In this document: positions 7,275 through 15,180 of the stretch, one piece after another | Position numbering within the stretch: position 1 is the first letter of the stretch | Layout of the letters: each line of letters starts with the position of its first letter | Origin: Oscillospiraceae bacterium | GTDB lineage: Bacteria > Bacillota > Clostridia > Oscillospirales > Acutalibacteraceae | Direction of reading: 5' to 3' | Assembly: GCA_902790325.1 (NCBI GenBank) | Contig: CADARP010000002.1 | Span: 72,828-128,196, forward strand | Length of the DNA: 55,369 bases | The notes under the pieces: generated by a model | The model's input: only the letters and a program-made list of their open reading frames with translations | Told to the model about the DNA's origin: nothing | The model's database searches: none | Made by a program: the position numbers and the translations under genes

Positions 7275-8214
7275 TATTTTGACGCTCTTTCCCGACATGT
7301 GCGAGGCGGTGCTTTCCGAGAGTATCCTCAAACGTGCGCGCGGCGCAGGTCTGATCGACGTCCGCTGCCGCGATATCCGTCCCTATACGCGCGACAAGCA
7401 TCACCGTGTGGACGATTCGCCCTACGGCGGCGGTTTCGGACTCGTGATGCAGGCGCAGCCCGTCTACGACTGTTTTGCCGCGCTGTGCGCCGAAACGGAA
7501 AGCCGGCCGCATCTGGTGTATCTGTCCCCCGCGGGGCAGACGCTCACGCAGCAGAAGGCGCGCGAGCTGGCGAAGCTGCCGCATCTGGCGCTGCTTTGCG
7601 GACACTATGAGGGTATGGACGAGCGCGTGCTCGAGGAGATCGTCGACGAAGAGATCTCCATCGGCGACTATGTGCTCACGGGCGGCGAGCTGCCCGCGCT
7701 GGTGCTCACGGACTGCATCACACGTATGCAGCCGGGCGTCCTCGCGGCCGACGAAGCGTTCGAGAAGGAGAGCCACTACGCGTCGCTGCTCGAATATCCG
7801 CAGTACACCAAACCGCCTGTCTGGCACGGGCGGAGCGTACCGGATATTCTGCTGACCGGTCATCACGAAAACATTGACCTCTGGCAGCGCCGGCAGATGC
7901 TTTCCCGCACGCTCGAGCGCCGTCCCGATCTGCTGGAAAAGGCCGATCTGGACGTGCAGGACATCCTGTATCTCTACACATTCCCGCAGGCGCGCGAACT
8001 GCCGTTTTTGTTTGAGCGGCTGGTAAGCTGCGCCGAGCGGTATGTGCGCACGCAAAAGAAAGTTTCCCCGACCTCTTTGCAGCGCAAGCTGAAAGCGGAC
8101 TACGCGCTGTGCGTGCGTCTGCTCGATGCGCTGTATGCGCGCGGCGTTGTCTCCGCATATGAGCAGGGCAAGCCGCGTACAGTACTCCCCGATCCCGAAG
8201 AAGGAGAGGCGTGA
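7264..8214 (+). CDS. trmD: tRNA (guanine37-N1)-methyltransferase TrmD with C-terminal FtsK-gamma-like domain
   Basis: A 316-residue protein. Residues 1 to about 235 are a complete TrmD, the SAM-dependent SPOUT enzyme that makes m1G37 in tRNA and prevents frameshifting: MRIDILTLFPDM, DDSPYGGGFGLVM, YLSPAGQTLTQQKA, LLCGHYEGMDERV and SIGDYVLTGGELPALVLTD. About residues 249-306 are extra and resemble the winged-helix gamma domain of FtsK/SpoIIIE, which reads DNA orientation motifs: CAERYVRTQKKVSPTSLQRKLK, then YALCVRLLDALYARGVVS and GKPRTVL. The reading frame is open and uninterrupted throughout, so the fusion looks real. The gamma recognition positions GYNRA are changed to DYALC, so DNA or RNA specificity cannot be assumed. 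The following rplS, common after trmD, is not here. Confidence 0.93.
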   Translation: MRIDILTLFPDMCEAVLSESILKRARGAGLIDVRCRDIRPYTRDKHHRVDDSPYGGGFGLVMQAQPVYDCFAALCAETESRPHLVYLSPAGQTLTQQKARELAKLPHLALLCGHYEGMDERVLEEIVDEEISIGDYVLTGGELPALVLTDCITRMQPGVLAADEAFEKESHYASLLEYPQYTKPPVWHGRSVPDILLTGHHENIDLWQRRQMLSRTLERRPDLLEKADLDVQDILYLYTFPQARELPFLFERLVSCAERYVRTQKKVSPTSLQRKLKADYALCVRLLDALYARGVVSAYEQGKPRTVLPDPEEGEA

Positions 8215-8220
8215 TCCGAT

Positions 8221-9864
8221 ATGAAGACCAAGAATTCCCACCGCGAAACGGCGCAGTTCCCCGAAATGCGCACGGTCAAACAGATCGTGCTGTACGGCGC
8301 CGAACACGGTGCGGATAAAAAACAATATATGTTCGAGAACTTCGACGGCGACGTGCAGACCAAGACGTTCCGCGAGGTTTTCCACGACGTGCACGGCTTC
8401 GGACAGATGCTCTATGCCCGTGGTCTGCGCGGCAAAAAGATCGCGATCCTGTCGGAGAACAGTTACTACTGGATCGCCGCGTACTTTGCCGTCATCACGG
8501 GCAAAATGACCGCCATTCCGCTCGACCCGAAGCTGCCCGCGGAGGATCTGACGGAGCTGATGGTGCGCAGCGGCTGCAACGCGATCGTTTACAGCAAAAC
8601 GTACGCGCCCGCGATCGCCATGATGCGGGAGGACGAAAACGTCCGCCTGACGGACTATATCCCGATCGAGGCATTCTACGCGCTCGTACAGGAGGGTTAT
8701 GACGACCTGGCCAAAGGCACGGCGGACTATATTGACGACGAGGTGCTGCCCGACGACCTCGCCTTTATCGTCTACACGTCCGGCACAACCGGCAAAAGCA
8801 AGGGCGTTATGCTTTCGCAGAACAACGTCGCAGCCGACGCCGCTGCCGCCGTGCGTGTCATGACCGGCGGCCACGCGATCGGTTTTCTGCCGCTGAACCA
8901 TACGTTTTCATGGGTCGGCGCGCTGTTCACCGGCTGTCTGTTGACGAATTGGGGCTATATCTGCACGAGCATCAAGGACATCCAGAGTGATCTGAAGACA
9001 TACAAGCCGCAAAACTTTTCCGCCGTTCCGCTGGTCGTGGAGACGATCTACGACCGCATCTGGAAGACCGCGCGCAAGGGCGGTATGGAAGAGACGATGC
9101 AGAAGGGTCTGCGTCTGAGCCGTTTTCTGATGCGGCACGGTATCGACATGCGCCGCAGGATATTCCGCCGTATCATCGACAATCTCGGCGGCAACCTGGA
9201 AATGATCGTCTGCGGCGGCGCCTATCTGGATGAGAAATACGAGCGCGGCATGTACGATTTCGGCATCCGGATCATCAACGGCTACGGCATCACGGAGTGC
9301 TCGCCCGCCGTCACATGCAACCGGCTGGACAACTTCCGTTTCGGCAGCGTGGGACTGCCTCTGCCTTGCTGCGAGATCATGATCCACGACCCGGACGCGG
9401 AGGGCGTGGGCGAGATCTATGTGCGCGGCGACAACGTCATGCTGGGGTACTACGACGACCCCGAAGCCACGGCCGAGGCATTCGACGGCGAGTGGTTCAA
9501 AACCGGCGACTTCGGCTATATGGACGCCGACGGCTTTTTGTATTACCGCGGACGCAAGAAGAATCTGATCGTCCTGTCAAACGGCAAGAATGTGTCGCCC
9601 GAGGAACTGGAGGACAAGCTCTCCGCGATCCCTTACGTCAAGGAAGTGCTGGTTTACGAAGAGGGTCGGCGGATCGCGGCGGAATTCTTCCTTGACACCG
9701 AGAATACCCCGGACGCGGCAGAACGGCTGCGAAGCGATGTGGACGCCGTCAACCGCAGGATGCCGTCGTTCAAGCAGATCGGCCGGATCAAGACGCGCGA
9801 CACCGAGTTCCCCAAAACAACGTCGCTCAAGATCATCCGCAATTACGACAAGCGGAACGTGTAA
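8221..9864 (+). CDS. AMP-dependent acyl-CoA/acid ligase
   Basis: A 547-residue ANL-superfamily enzyme that activates a carboxylic acid with ATP and, probably, CoA. The P-loop IVYTSGTTGKSKGVMLSQ, the HTF motif (PLNHTFSW), INGYGITECSPAV, EWFKTGDFGYMDADGFLYYRGRKKNLI and the C-terminal PKTTSLKIIR lysine are all in place. It resembles the long-chain fatty-acid ligase group, but no membrane segment or specificity signature was found. It begins 6 bases after trmD, with GAAGGAG in the trmD end as ribosome site, so it is probably the last gene of the SRP/rRNA-maturation operon. A weak hairpin follows. Confidence 0.88.
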   Translation: MKTKNSHRETAQFPEMRTVKQIVLYGAEHGADKKQYMFENFDGDVQTKTFREVFHDVHGFGQMLYARGLRGKKIAILSENSYYWIAAYFAVITGKMTAIPLDPKLPAEDLTELMVRSGCNAIVYSKTYAPAIAMMREDENVRLTDYIPIEAFYALVQEGYDDLAKGTADYIDDEVLPDDLAFIVYTSGTTGKSKGVMLSQNNVAADAAAAVRVMTGGHAIGFLPLNHTFSWVGALFTGCLLTNWGYICTSIKDIQSDLKTYKPQNFSAVPLVVETIYDRIWKTARKGGMEETMQKGLRLSRFLMRHGIDMRRRIFRRIIDNLGGNLEMIVCGGAYLDEKYERGMYDFGIRIINGYGITECSPAVTCNRLDNFRFGSVGLPLPCCEIMIHDPDAEGVGEIYVRGDNVMLGYYDDPEATAEAFDGEWFKTGDFGYMDADGFLYYRGRKKNLIVLSNGKNVSPEELEDKLSAIPYVKEVLVYEEGRRIAAEFFLDTENTPDAAERLRSDVDAVNRRMPSFKQIGRIKTRDTEFPKTTSLKIIRNYDKRNV

Positions 9865-10070
9865 GGAAAACGGCGAGGGCCGACGCGGTAAGACAGCCCC
9901 GCGAATACGATAAGAAAACCATCTGCCGGACAGCCCGAAAAGGTTGTCCGGCTGCTGCTTTCACGGGACGCGTGCGGCGGCGTATTTGCGTGCGCTGCCT
10001 TGTGCGATCCGCATATCGGACAGAACCGCCTGTGCCGGCGTCCGCGGCGCCTTCCATACAGTATTTACAA
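9865..10070. other. Intergenic region with hairpin, no gene seen
   Basis: About 365 bases separate the acyl ligase and the ABC exporter start. An imperfect terminator-like hairpin GCCGGAC (9925-9931) / GTCCGGC (9945-9951) is present without a good T-run. Short open frames here have no ribosome site or family resemblance. Confidence 0.5.
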
Positions 10071-10108
10071 TTGACATTATCCTCCCGAAAGTAGTATAAT
10101 TCTACTAC
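10071..10108 (+). promoter_or_regulatory. Promoter with overlapping dyad (candidate operator) for ABC exporter
   Basis: TTGACA (10071-10076), 18-base spacer, TATAAT (10095-10100). The -10 is embedded in a perfect dyad GTAGTA (10091-10096), 6 bases, TACTAC (10103-10108). A dimeric repressor bound there would block transcription. The leader to the exporter start is about 120 bases. Confidence 0.65.
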
Positions 10109-10228
10109 AACATGTATTTCGGGAAAATATTTTGCGCAGCGTTCTTTTTATTCGTTTTTGATATAGCCAAACCGCCGCATTTGGTATATAATATATCTAT
10201 TATCCGAATCGGGACCGGGGGGATTGCC

Positions 10229-11998
10229 GTGGAAGATATGCCGAAAAACACACTCCGAAAGAACCGCGCGCTGCTGCGGCGTTTCCTGCCGTATCTGCGC
10301 GCCGAGCGCAGGACACTCGCGCTCGATCTGTGCTGTGCGTCGCTGACGACGGTCTGCGAGATCGTGCTGCCGCTGATCGTGCGGCGCATCACCAACGCCG
10401 AGGTGCAGTCGAGCGGCGGCCTTACGACGACGCTGATCCTGACCATGGTCGGACTGTATATCGTGCTGCGCGTCGTGGACGGCGCGGCGGCGTATTTCAT
10501 GGCCACGCAGGGGCACTATATGGGCACGCGCATCGAGACGCAGATGCGCAACGATCTGTTCGCGCACCTGCAGAAGCTGTCTTTTTCCTACTATGACAAC
10601 AACAAGATCGGCCAGCTCATGTCGCGCTTGACGTCCGATCTGTTCGACGTGACGGAGTTCGCGCACCACATGCCGGAGGAAGCGTTCATTACGACGATCA
10701 AGGTCGTCGCGTGTTTTGCGATCTTCGCGTCCATGAACTGGCTTCTGGCGATCATCATCTTCGCCTTCATGCCGTTCATGTTCCTTGCAACGCGGCGCGA
10801 CCGGCGCCGTATGCGCGATGCGTTCAAACAGTCGCGCCACCGTGTGGGCGAGATCAACGCCCAGACGGAAAACAGCCTTTTGGGCATCCGCGTGGTCAAA
10901 TCGTTTGCCAAAGAGGACTACGAAAACGAGAAGTTCCTTGAGGGCTCCGCACAGTATTTCGACATCAAACGCGACAGCTACCGCTACATGGGCAGATTCC
11001 AGACGACGTCGCGGCTGTTCGACGGCGGGCTGTATATTCTGTGCGTCGGCACGGGCGCGTTCTTCATGAAGGCGGGCAAGACGACGGCGGGCGACTTTAC
11101 GGCGCTGCTGCTGATGGTCACGACGCTGATCGGTTCTGTACGGCGGCTGATCGACTTCAGCGAGCAGTTCAACCGCGGCATGACGGGTATCGAGCGATTT
11201 GCCGAGGTGATGGACATCGAGGGCGAAAGCGGATGCGACGGCGAAGGGGTCGACCCCGGCACGATCGAGGGCGACATTGAGTTCCGCGACGTGACGTTCC
11301 AATACGACGGCACGGACAAGACCGTGTTTGCGCATCTGAACCTGCATATCCGAAAGGGCGAGAGCGTGGCGATCGTCGGACCGTCCGGCGCGGGCAAGAC
11401 GACGATCTGCAGCCTGATCCCGCGGTTCTATACATGCACGGACGGCGACATCCTGCTGGACGGCCGCAGCATTTACGAGCTGAACCTGCGCGCGCTGCGG
11501 CAGGGGATCGGCATCGTGCAGCAGGACGTCTATCTGTTCTCCGGCACGATCCGCGAAAACATCTGCTACGGCAAGCCCGACGCGTCAGACAGCGAGATCC
11601 GCGCCGCGGCGGAGAAGGCGGGCGCGGCGGAGTTCATCGACGCGCTGCCGGACGGCTATGACACATACATCGGCGAGCGCGGCGTCAAGCTCTCCGGCGG
11701 GCAGAAACAGCGCATCTCCATCGCGCGCGTGTTTTTGAAGGACCCGCCCGTGCTGATCCTCGACGAGGCGACGTCCTCGCTTGACAACGAGTCGGAACGC
11801 ATGGTGCAGCAGTCGCTTGAGAAGCTCATGCGCGGCCGCACGACACTGACGATCGCGCACCGGCTGACGACTATCCGGAACGCGACGGAGATCCTGGTGC
11901 TGACCGAAGACGGTATCGTCGAACAGGGCAGCCACCGTGAACTGATCGAGAAAGGCGGTCTGTACAGCGAGCTGTATGCGCTGTACGCCGCGATGTAA
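10229..11998 (+). CDS. ABC exporter half-transporter (MsbA/LmrA type)
   Basis: A 589-residue fused permease-ATPase that works as a homo- or heterodimer in the membrane. Residues 1-340 are an ABC transmembrane type 1 domain with six helices; the ATPase carries Walker A GPSGAGKTT (about residue 384), Q-loop VQQDVYLFSG, signature LSGGQKQRISIAR (about 488), Walker B VLILDEATSSLD and the H-loop IAHRLTT. The start is taken as GTG 10229 after a GGGGGGA ribosome site; ATG 10238 is also possible. Multidrug or lipid export is the usual role but the cargo cannot be read from sequence. Its promoter carries a dyad over the -10, suggesting repression by an unidentified regulator. Confidence 0.9.
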   Translation: MEDMPKNTLRKNRALLRRFLPYLRAERRTLALDLCCASLTTVCEIVLPLIVRRITNAEVQSSGGLTTTLILTMVGLYIVLRVVDGAAAYFMATQGHYMGTRIETQMRNDLFAHLQKLSFSYYDNNKIGQLMSRLTSDLFDVTEFAHHMPEEAFITTIKVVACFAIFASMNWLLAIIIFAFMPFMFLATRRDRRRMRDAFKQSRHRVGEINAQTENSLLGIRVVKSFAKEDYENEKFLEGSAQYFDIKRDSYRYMGRFQTTSRLFDGGLYILCVGTGAFFMKAGKTTAGDFTALLLMVTTLIGSVRRLIDFSEQFNRGMTGIERFAEVMDIEGESGCDGEGVDPGTIEGDIEFRDVTFQYDGTDKTVFAHLNLHIRKGESVAIVGPSGAGKTTICSLIPRFYTCTDGDILLDGRSIYELNLRALRQGIGIVQQDVYLFSGTIRENICYGKPDASDSEIRAAAEKAGAAEFIDALPDGYDTYIGERGVKLSGGQKQRISIARVFLKDPPVLILDEATSSLDNESERMVQQSLEKLMRGRTTLTIAHRLTTIRNATEILVLTEDGIVEQGSHRELIEKGGLYSELYALYAAM

Positions 11999-12032
11999 AC
12001 ATAAAAACCAAACAGAGGAGGTACCCATACAA

Positions 12033-13325
12033 ATGCAGTACAAAATGAAACTGACTCCCGAGGAGGAGGGCATCCTGAACGGCTCGCAGGGCGAGGTCAT
12101 GGCCAAGGTCATGAAGTCCCTTGTGCTGTACGGCGACGCGTTCGGCGCGGAGCGGTTCGTGCCCGTGGTCGGCAAGGGACATCTTGTGACGAGCTTCGGC
12201 CTGTCCGTTCTGCAGCCTGTGTTCAAGATCATGGACGAGCTGATCGGTGCGGGGCTGAAGGTCGAGGAGACCTTCACGGTCGATCCGCGCCCCATCGACT
12301 ATGCCAACGTCAAGTGCAATCCGATCGAAAAGCTGATCTTCAGCAAGATCATGTACGGCGCGCAGGCTCCGTATGAAGCGCAGCTTCGCAAGCTCGGCCT
12401 CAAGGGCGACGACGCATTCACCTGCGCGAGCTACCTCGACGAAGTGGACAATGTGCCGAAGAAGGGCGACGTGCTGTCCTGGGCGGAATCCTCCGCTGTG
12501 GTGTTTGCAAACTCCGTGCTCGGCGCGCGCTGCAACCGCAACTCCGGCATCATCGAGCTGTTCGGTTCCATCCTCGGCAAGGTGCCCGAATTCGATCTGC
12601 TGACCGACGAGGGCAGAAAGGCAAAGTGGATCGTCGAAGTCAAGACGACCAAGAAACCCGAGGCGCAGATCCTCGGCTCCGCGATCGGCATGAAGGTCAT
12701 GGAGGACGTGCCGTACGTCAAGGGACTGGATGCGTGGATCGGCACCGAACTGAACGAGGCGACCAAAGGGTATCTCAAGGATTTCGGCGCGGCAACGGCG
12801 TCGAACGGCGCGGTCGGTCTGTATCACATCGAGAATCTGACGCCCGAAGCGGTCGAACTGGGCGACGCGCTCATTCGTGACGACGCAAAGACGTACGTGA
12901 TCGACGATGCGGAACTCGAACGTGTCCGCAAGAGCTATCCCAACATCTGGAAGAATCCGAACGCGAATCCCGAACGCGTCTTCATCGGCTGCCCGCACCT
13001 GACTTTCACGCAGTTGGGCGAATGGGCTGCGCGTTTCGAGGCAGAGCTCAAGAAGCAGGGCAAGTCGAAGGTCGCGCTGAACGTCGTCATGACCTCTCCC
13101 GTGCCCGTGATCGAGCATTTCAAGAAGGACAACAAGGCGGCGTACGACAAGCTCCTGTCCTACGGCATCAAGCTGACGAGCATCTGCCCGCTGATGTACA
13201 TGAACAACCCGCTGTGCGGCAAGAAGGCTGTCATCACAAATTCCAACAAGCTGCGTACATACACCACCGCGCGGTATTTCACGGACGATGAGATCACCGC
13301 CATCGCTGTGAAGGGAGGATTTTAA
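12033..13325 (+). CDS. Aconitase X catalytic (large) subunit
   Basis: A 430-residue protein of the AcnX (DUF521) family, iron-sulfur dehydratases related to aconitase. Family landmarks: LTPEEEGILNGSQGEVMAKVM, YGDAFGAERFVPV, VLGARCNRNSGIIELFGSI, VFIGCPHLTFTQLGEWA and TSICPLMYMNNPL with AVITNSNKLRTY; the cysteines in these blocks are candidate cluster ligands. Characterised AcnX enzymes dehydrate cis-3-hydroxy-L-proline in bacteria or mevalonate 5-phosphate in archaea. No hydroxyproline or mevalonate genes are nearby, so the substrate is open. ATG 12033 follows AGGAGG by 11 bases. It is followed 2 bases later by the small subunit. Confidence 0.88.
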   Translation: MQYKMKLTPEEEGILNGSQGEVMAKVMKSLVLYGDAFGAERFVPVVGKGHLVTSFGLSVLQPVFKIMDELIGAGLKVEETFTVDPRPIDYANVKCNPIEKLIFSKIMYGAQAPYEAQLRKLGLKGDDAFTCASYLDEVDNVPKKGDVLSWAESSAVVFANSVLGARCNRNSGIIELFGSILGKVPEFDLLTDEGRKAKWIVEVKTTKKPEAQILGSAIGMKVMEDVPYVKGLDAWIGTELNEATKGYLKDFGAATASNGAVGLYHIENLTPEAVELGDALIRDDAKTYVIDDAELERVRKSYPNIWKNPNANPERVFIGCPHLTFTQLGEWAARFEAELKKQGKSKVALNVVMTSPVPVIEHFKKDNKAAYDKLLSYGIKLTSICPLMYMNNPLCGKKAVITNSNKLRTYTTARYFTDDEITAIAVKGGF

Positions 13326-13327
13326 GC

Positions 13328-13777
13328 ATGAGTAAGGTATTCAAGGGACGTCCCGTCGTAGCGGGCAAGATCAACGGCAAGGAAGCCGTCGTTTCGCACG
13401 CGGGCGTGAACACGCTTGCGTCGTTCCAGAAGAGTGCGCTGAAGAAGGCGAAGCAGGTCATCTGCTCCGACCAGAACAATCCCGACCTGTATCAGAAGAA
13501 TCTGACCGACAAGGTCATCTGCCTGCCCAAGACCATCGGTTCCACCACGGGCGGCATGGTGCTGTATTCCGTGTGCGCCATGGGCATCGCGCCGTGCGCC
13601 ATGCTGTTCTCCGAGCCGATCGACTCGCTGGCGGCTGCCGGCGTGATCCTGTCCGACGTGTGGGTCGACGGCCGCACGATCGTGGCTGTGGACGGATTGG
13701 GCGATGATTTTCTCGCTTACGTCAAGGACGGCATGAAGATCACCGTGGACGAAGACGGTACGGTAACGGTCGACTGA
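13328..13777 (+). CDS. Aconitase X swivel-domain (small) subunit
   Basis: A 149-residue protein of the DUF126/AcnX small-subunit family, forming the swivelling half of the two-subunit dehydratase. Motifs: SKVFKGRPVVAGKINGKEAVVS, LTDKVICLPKTIGSTTGGMVL with the conserved SxxGG-like turn, and FSEPIDSLAAAGVIL. Only two bases separate it from the catalytic subunit, and GAAGGGAGG in the end of that gene is its ribosome site, so equimolar production is likely. The companion GtrA gene starts 7 bases downstream without a good ribosome site of its own. Confidence 0.9.
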   Translation: MSKVFKGRPVVAGKINGKEAVVSHAGVNTLASFQKSALKKAKQVICSDQNNPDLYQKNLTDKVICLPKTIGSTTGGMVLYSVCAMGIAPCAMLFSEPIDSLAAAGVILSDVWVDGRTIVAVDGLGDDFLAYVKDGMKITVDEDGTVTVD

Positions 13778-13784
13778 TCGGATC

Positions 13785-14345
13785 ATGATGGAAAAACTCT
13801 GGCAATGGATCGAAAAGATCCGACTGTACAGATGGTTGAACGAACACCGTCTGTTCGGCAAGATATTCAACCGCGAGATGCTGTCGTATCTCGTGTTCGG
13901 CGCGCTGACGACCGTGGTTTCGCTGGTGACGTTCTGGATTCCGGACAAACTGTTCTCCGCGCTCGGCTATCAGGGCATCGTGCACTACGTCACCGGTTCC
14001 GACAAGGACTTCGCCTATGTCGAGGCGAACGTGATCTCCTGGATCTGCGCGGTGCTGTTTGCGTTTGTGACCAACAAGCTCTTCGTTTTCGAGTCCAGGG
14101 CAACGGACAAAAAAACCGTGCTGCGCGAGCTGGCGACGTTCGTCGGCGGACGTGTGGCGACGCTGCTGGTCGACACGGGTCTCATGGTGCTGTTCGTGAC
14201 AGCGATGTCCCTGCCCGAAATGATCGCCAAGATCATCGTGCAGGTGGTGATCGTGCTGCTGAACTACTTTATCAGCAAATGGATCGTCTTCCGCAAGCCT
14301 GCCGAAGACGCGAAAGCTGCCGAAGAAACGGAGACGTCAGAATGA
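13785..14345 (+). CDS. GtrA-family membrane protein
   Basis: A 186-residue protein with four membrane helices (around residues 33-52, 75-97, 118-140 and 145-165 by hydrophobicity). MLSYLVFGALTTVVSLVTFW and CAVLFAFVTNKLFVFES plus LLNYFISKWIVFRK are typical of the GtrA family, which helps flip or position undecaprenyl-phosphate-linked sugars during cell-surface glycosylation. No partner glycosyltransferase is adjacent. It has two ATGs (13785, 13788) and no clear ribosome site, which suggests coupling to the aconitase X small subunit. The TGA overlaps the ATG of the next lipoprotein gene (ATGA). Confidence 0.85.
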   Translation: MMEKLWQWIEKIRLYRWLNEHRLFGKIFNREMLSYLVFGALTTVVSLVTFWIPDKLFSALGYQGIVHYVTGSDKDFAYVEANVISWICAVLFAFVTNKLFVFESRATDKKTVLRELATFVGGRVATLLVDTGLMVLFVTAMSLPEMIAKIIVQVVIVLLNYFISKWIVFRKPAEDAKAAEETETSE

Positions 14346-15109
14346 AAAGAATCAGTGTTTCGGTCCTGATCCTGCTGCTTGCGGCGCTGGTTTTGCCCGC
14401 CTGCGGGCGCAGCAGCTACACGCTGCGGGATTTTCCGAAGGAATTGAAGATCGACGCCGACTCGCTCAGCGAGGACACGGACAACCTGCTGCCGGTCGAT
14501 GAGACGGCGCAGCTTCTGGCCGCGCTGCCGAAAGAGAAGCTGTATGTGTACGCGCTCGACCCGAAGGTCGTCACCGGCGTGCTGGTGAAGTTCGACGGTC
14601 TGGTGCAGTATTTCCCGTGGCGGTTCGATCCGCGTTTGGCGCAGCCGGATCTGTTTGTCGCGGACTACAACGCAGACGGAAAGAAAGACGTCGCGTTCAC
14701 GTATGTTTTTTCGGCCGGCGTGCACGCGCGGCGGGAAACGCTGCATGTGCTGCTGCGCGAGGAAGACCGTCTGTCCGACAACCTCTATACCGGCGAGAAG
14801 GCGGCAGTCGAAGCATCCAGACGCTTGAGCGTGATCGCCGACGCGGACAATCCGGACACGTTCAAGGCTTATCTGGACGGCGAAGGGCGCACGTTCAAGC
14901 TGCCCGGCCACGGCGAATTTGCGGATCTGTATTTTGACGAGGTACAGGACTTCACGCTCGGCGATACGATCACGCTTCGCGTCGAACCGGGGATCGTTTT
15001 CCGGAATGAGGGCGAGGCGGTCTACGACGTGCTGCACTATACCGCACAGATCGAGTTCGTCGACAGCCTCCTGACACAGACCAATGTGAAACTCGATCTG
15101 AATGCTTAA
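14342..15109 (+). CDS. Lipoprotein of unknown function
   Basis: A 255-residue predicted lipoprotein: signal peptide VLILLLAALVLPAC with the lipobox cysteine at about residue 21, then a soluble domain without a recognised family. A DYNADGKKDVAFTYVF stretch looks like an EF-hand-like or FG-GAP-type Asp-rich loop (D-x-N-x-D-G), which would bind calcium; this is inference. The rest is a mix of short strands. It overlaps the GtrA gene by 4 bases and is followed by a 12-bp hairpin before the MltG-like gene. Confidence 0.75.
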   Translation: MKRISVSVLILLLAALVLPACGRSSYTLRDFPKELKIDADSLSEDTDNLLPVDETAQLLAALPKEKLYVYALDPKVVTGVLVKFDGLVQYFPWRFDPRLAQPDLFVADYNADGKKDVAFTYVFSAGVHARRETLHVLLREEDRLSDNLYTGEKAAVEASRRLSVIADADNPDTFKAYLDGEGRTFKLPGHGEFADLYFDEVQDFTLGDTITLRVEPGIVFRNEGEAVYDVLHYTAQIEFVDSLLTQTNVKLDLNA

Positions 15110-15118
15110 CGAAAGAAT

Positions 15119-15148
15119 ACCGCCGCATCCGACGAAGGGTGTGGCGGT
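15119..15148 (+). terminator. Hairpin between lipoprotein genes
   Basis: A 12-bp stem, with G-T wobbles, from ACCGCCGCATCC (15119-15130) to GGGTGTGGCGGT (15137-15148), 6-base loop. There is no T-run, so it is more likely a partial terminator or mRNA stabiliser. Confidence 0.45.
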
Positions 15149-15180
15149 TATTCGGGCTGTATGACAAACGGAGAAACGAA

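Noticed and set aside
10158..10192. Second promoter (TTGATA ... TATAAT) for the ABC exporter
   Set aside because: Spacing of 23 bases is too long for sigma-A.
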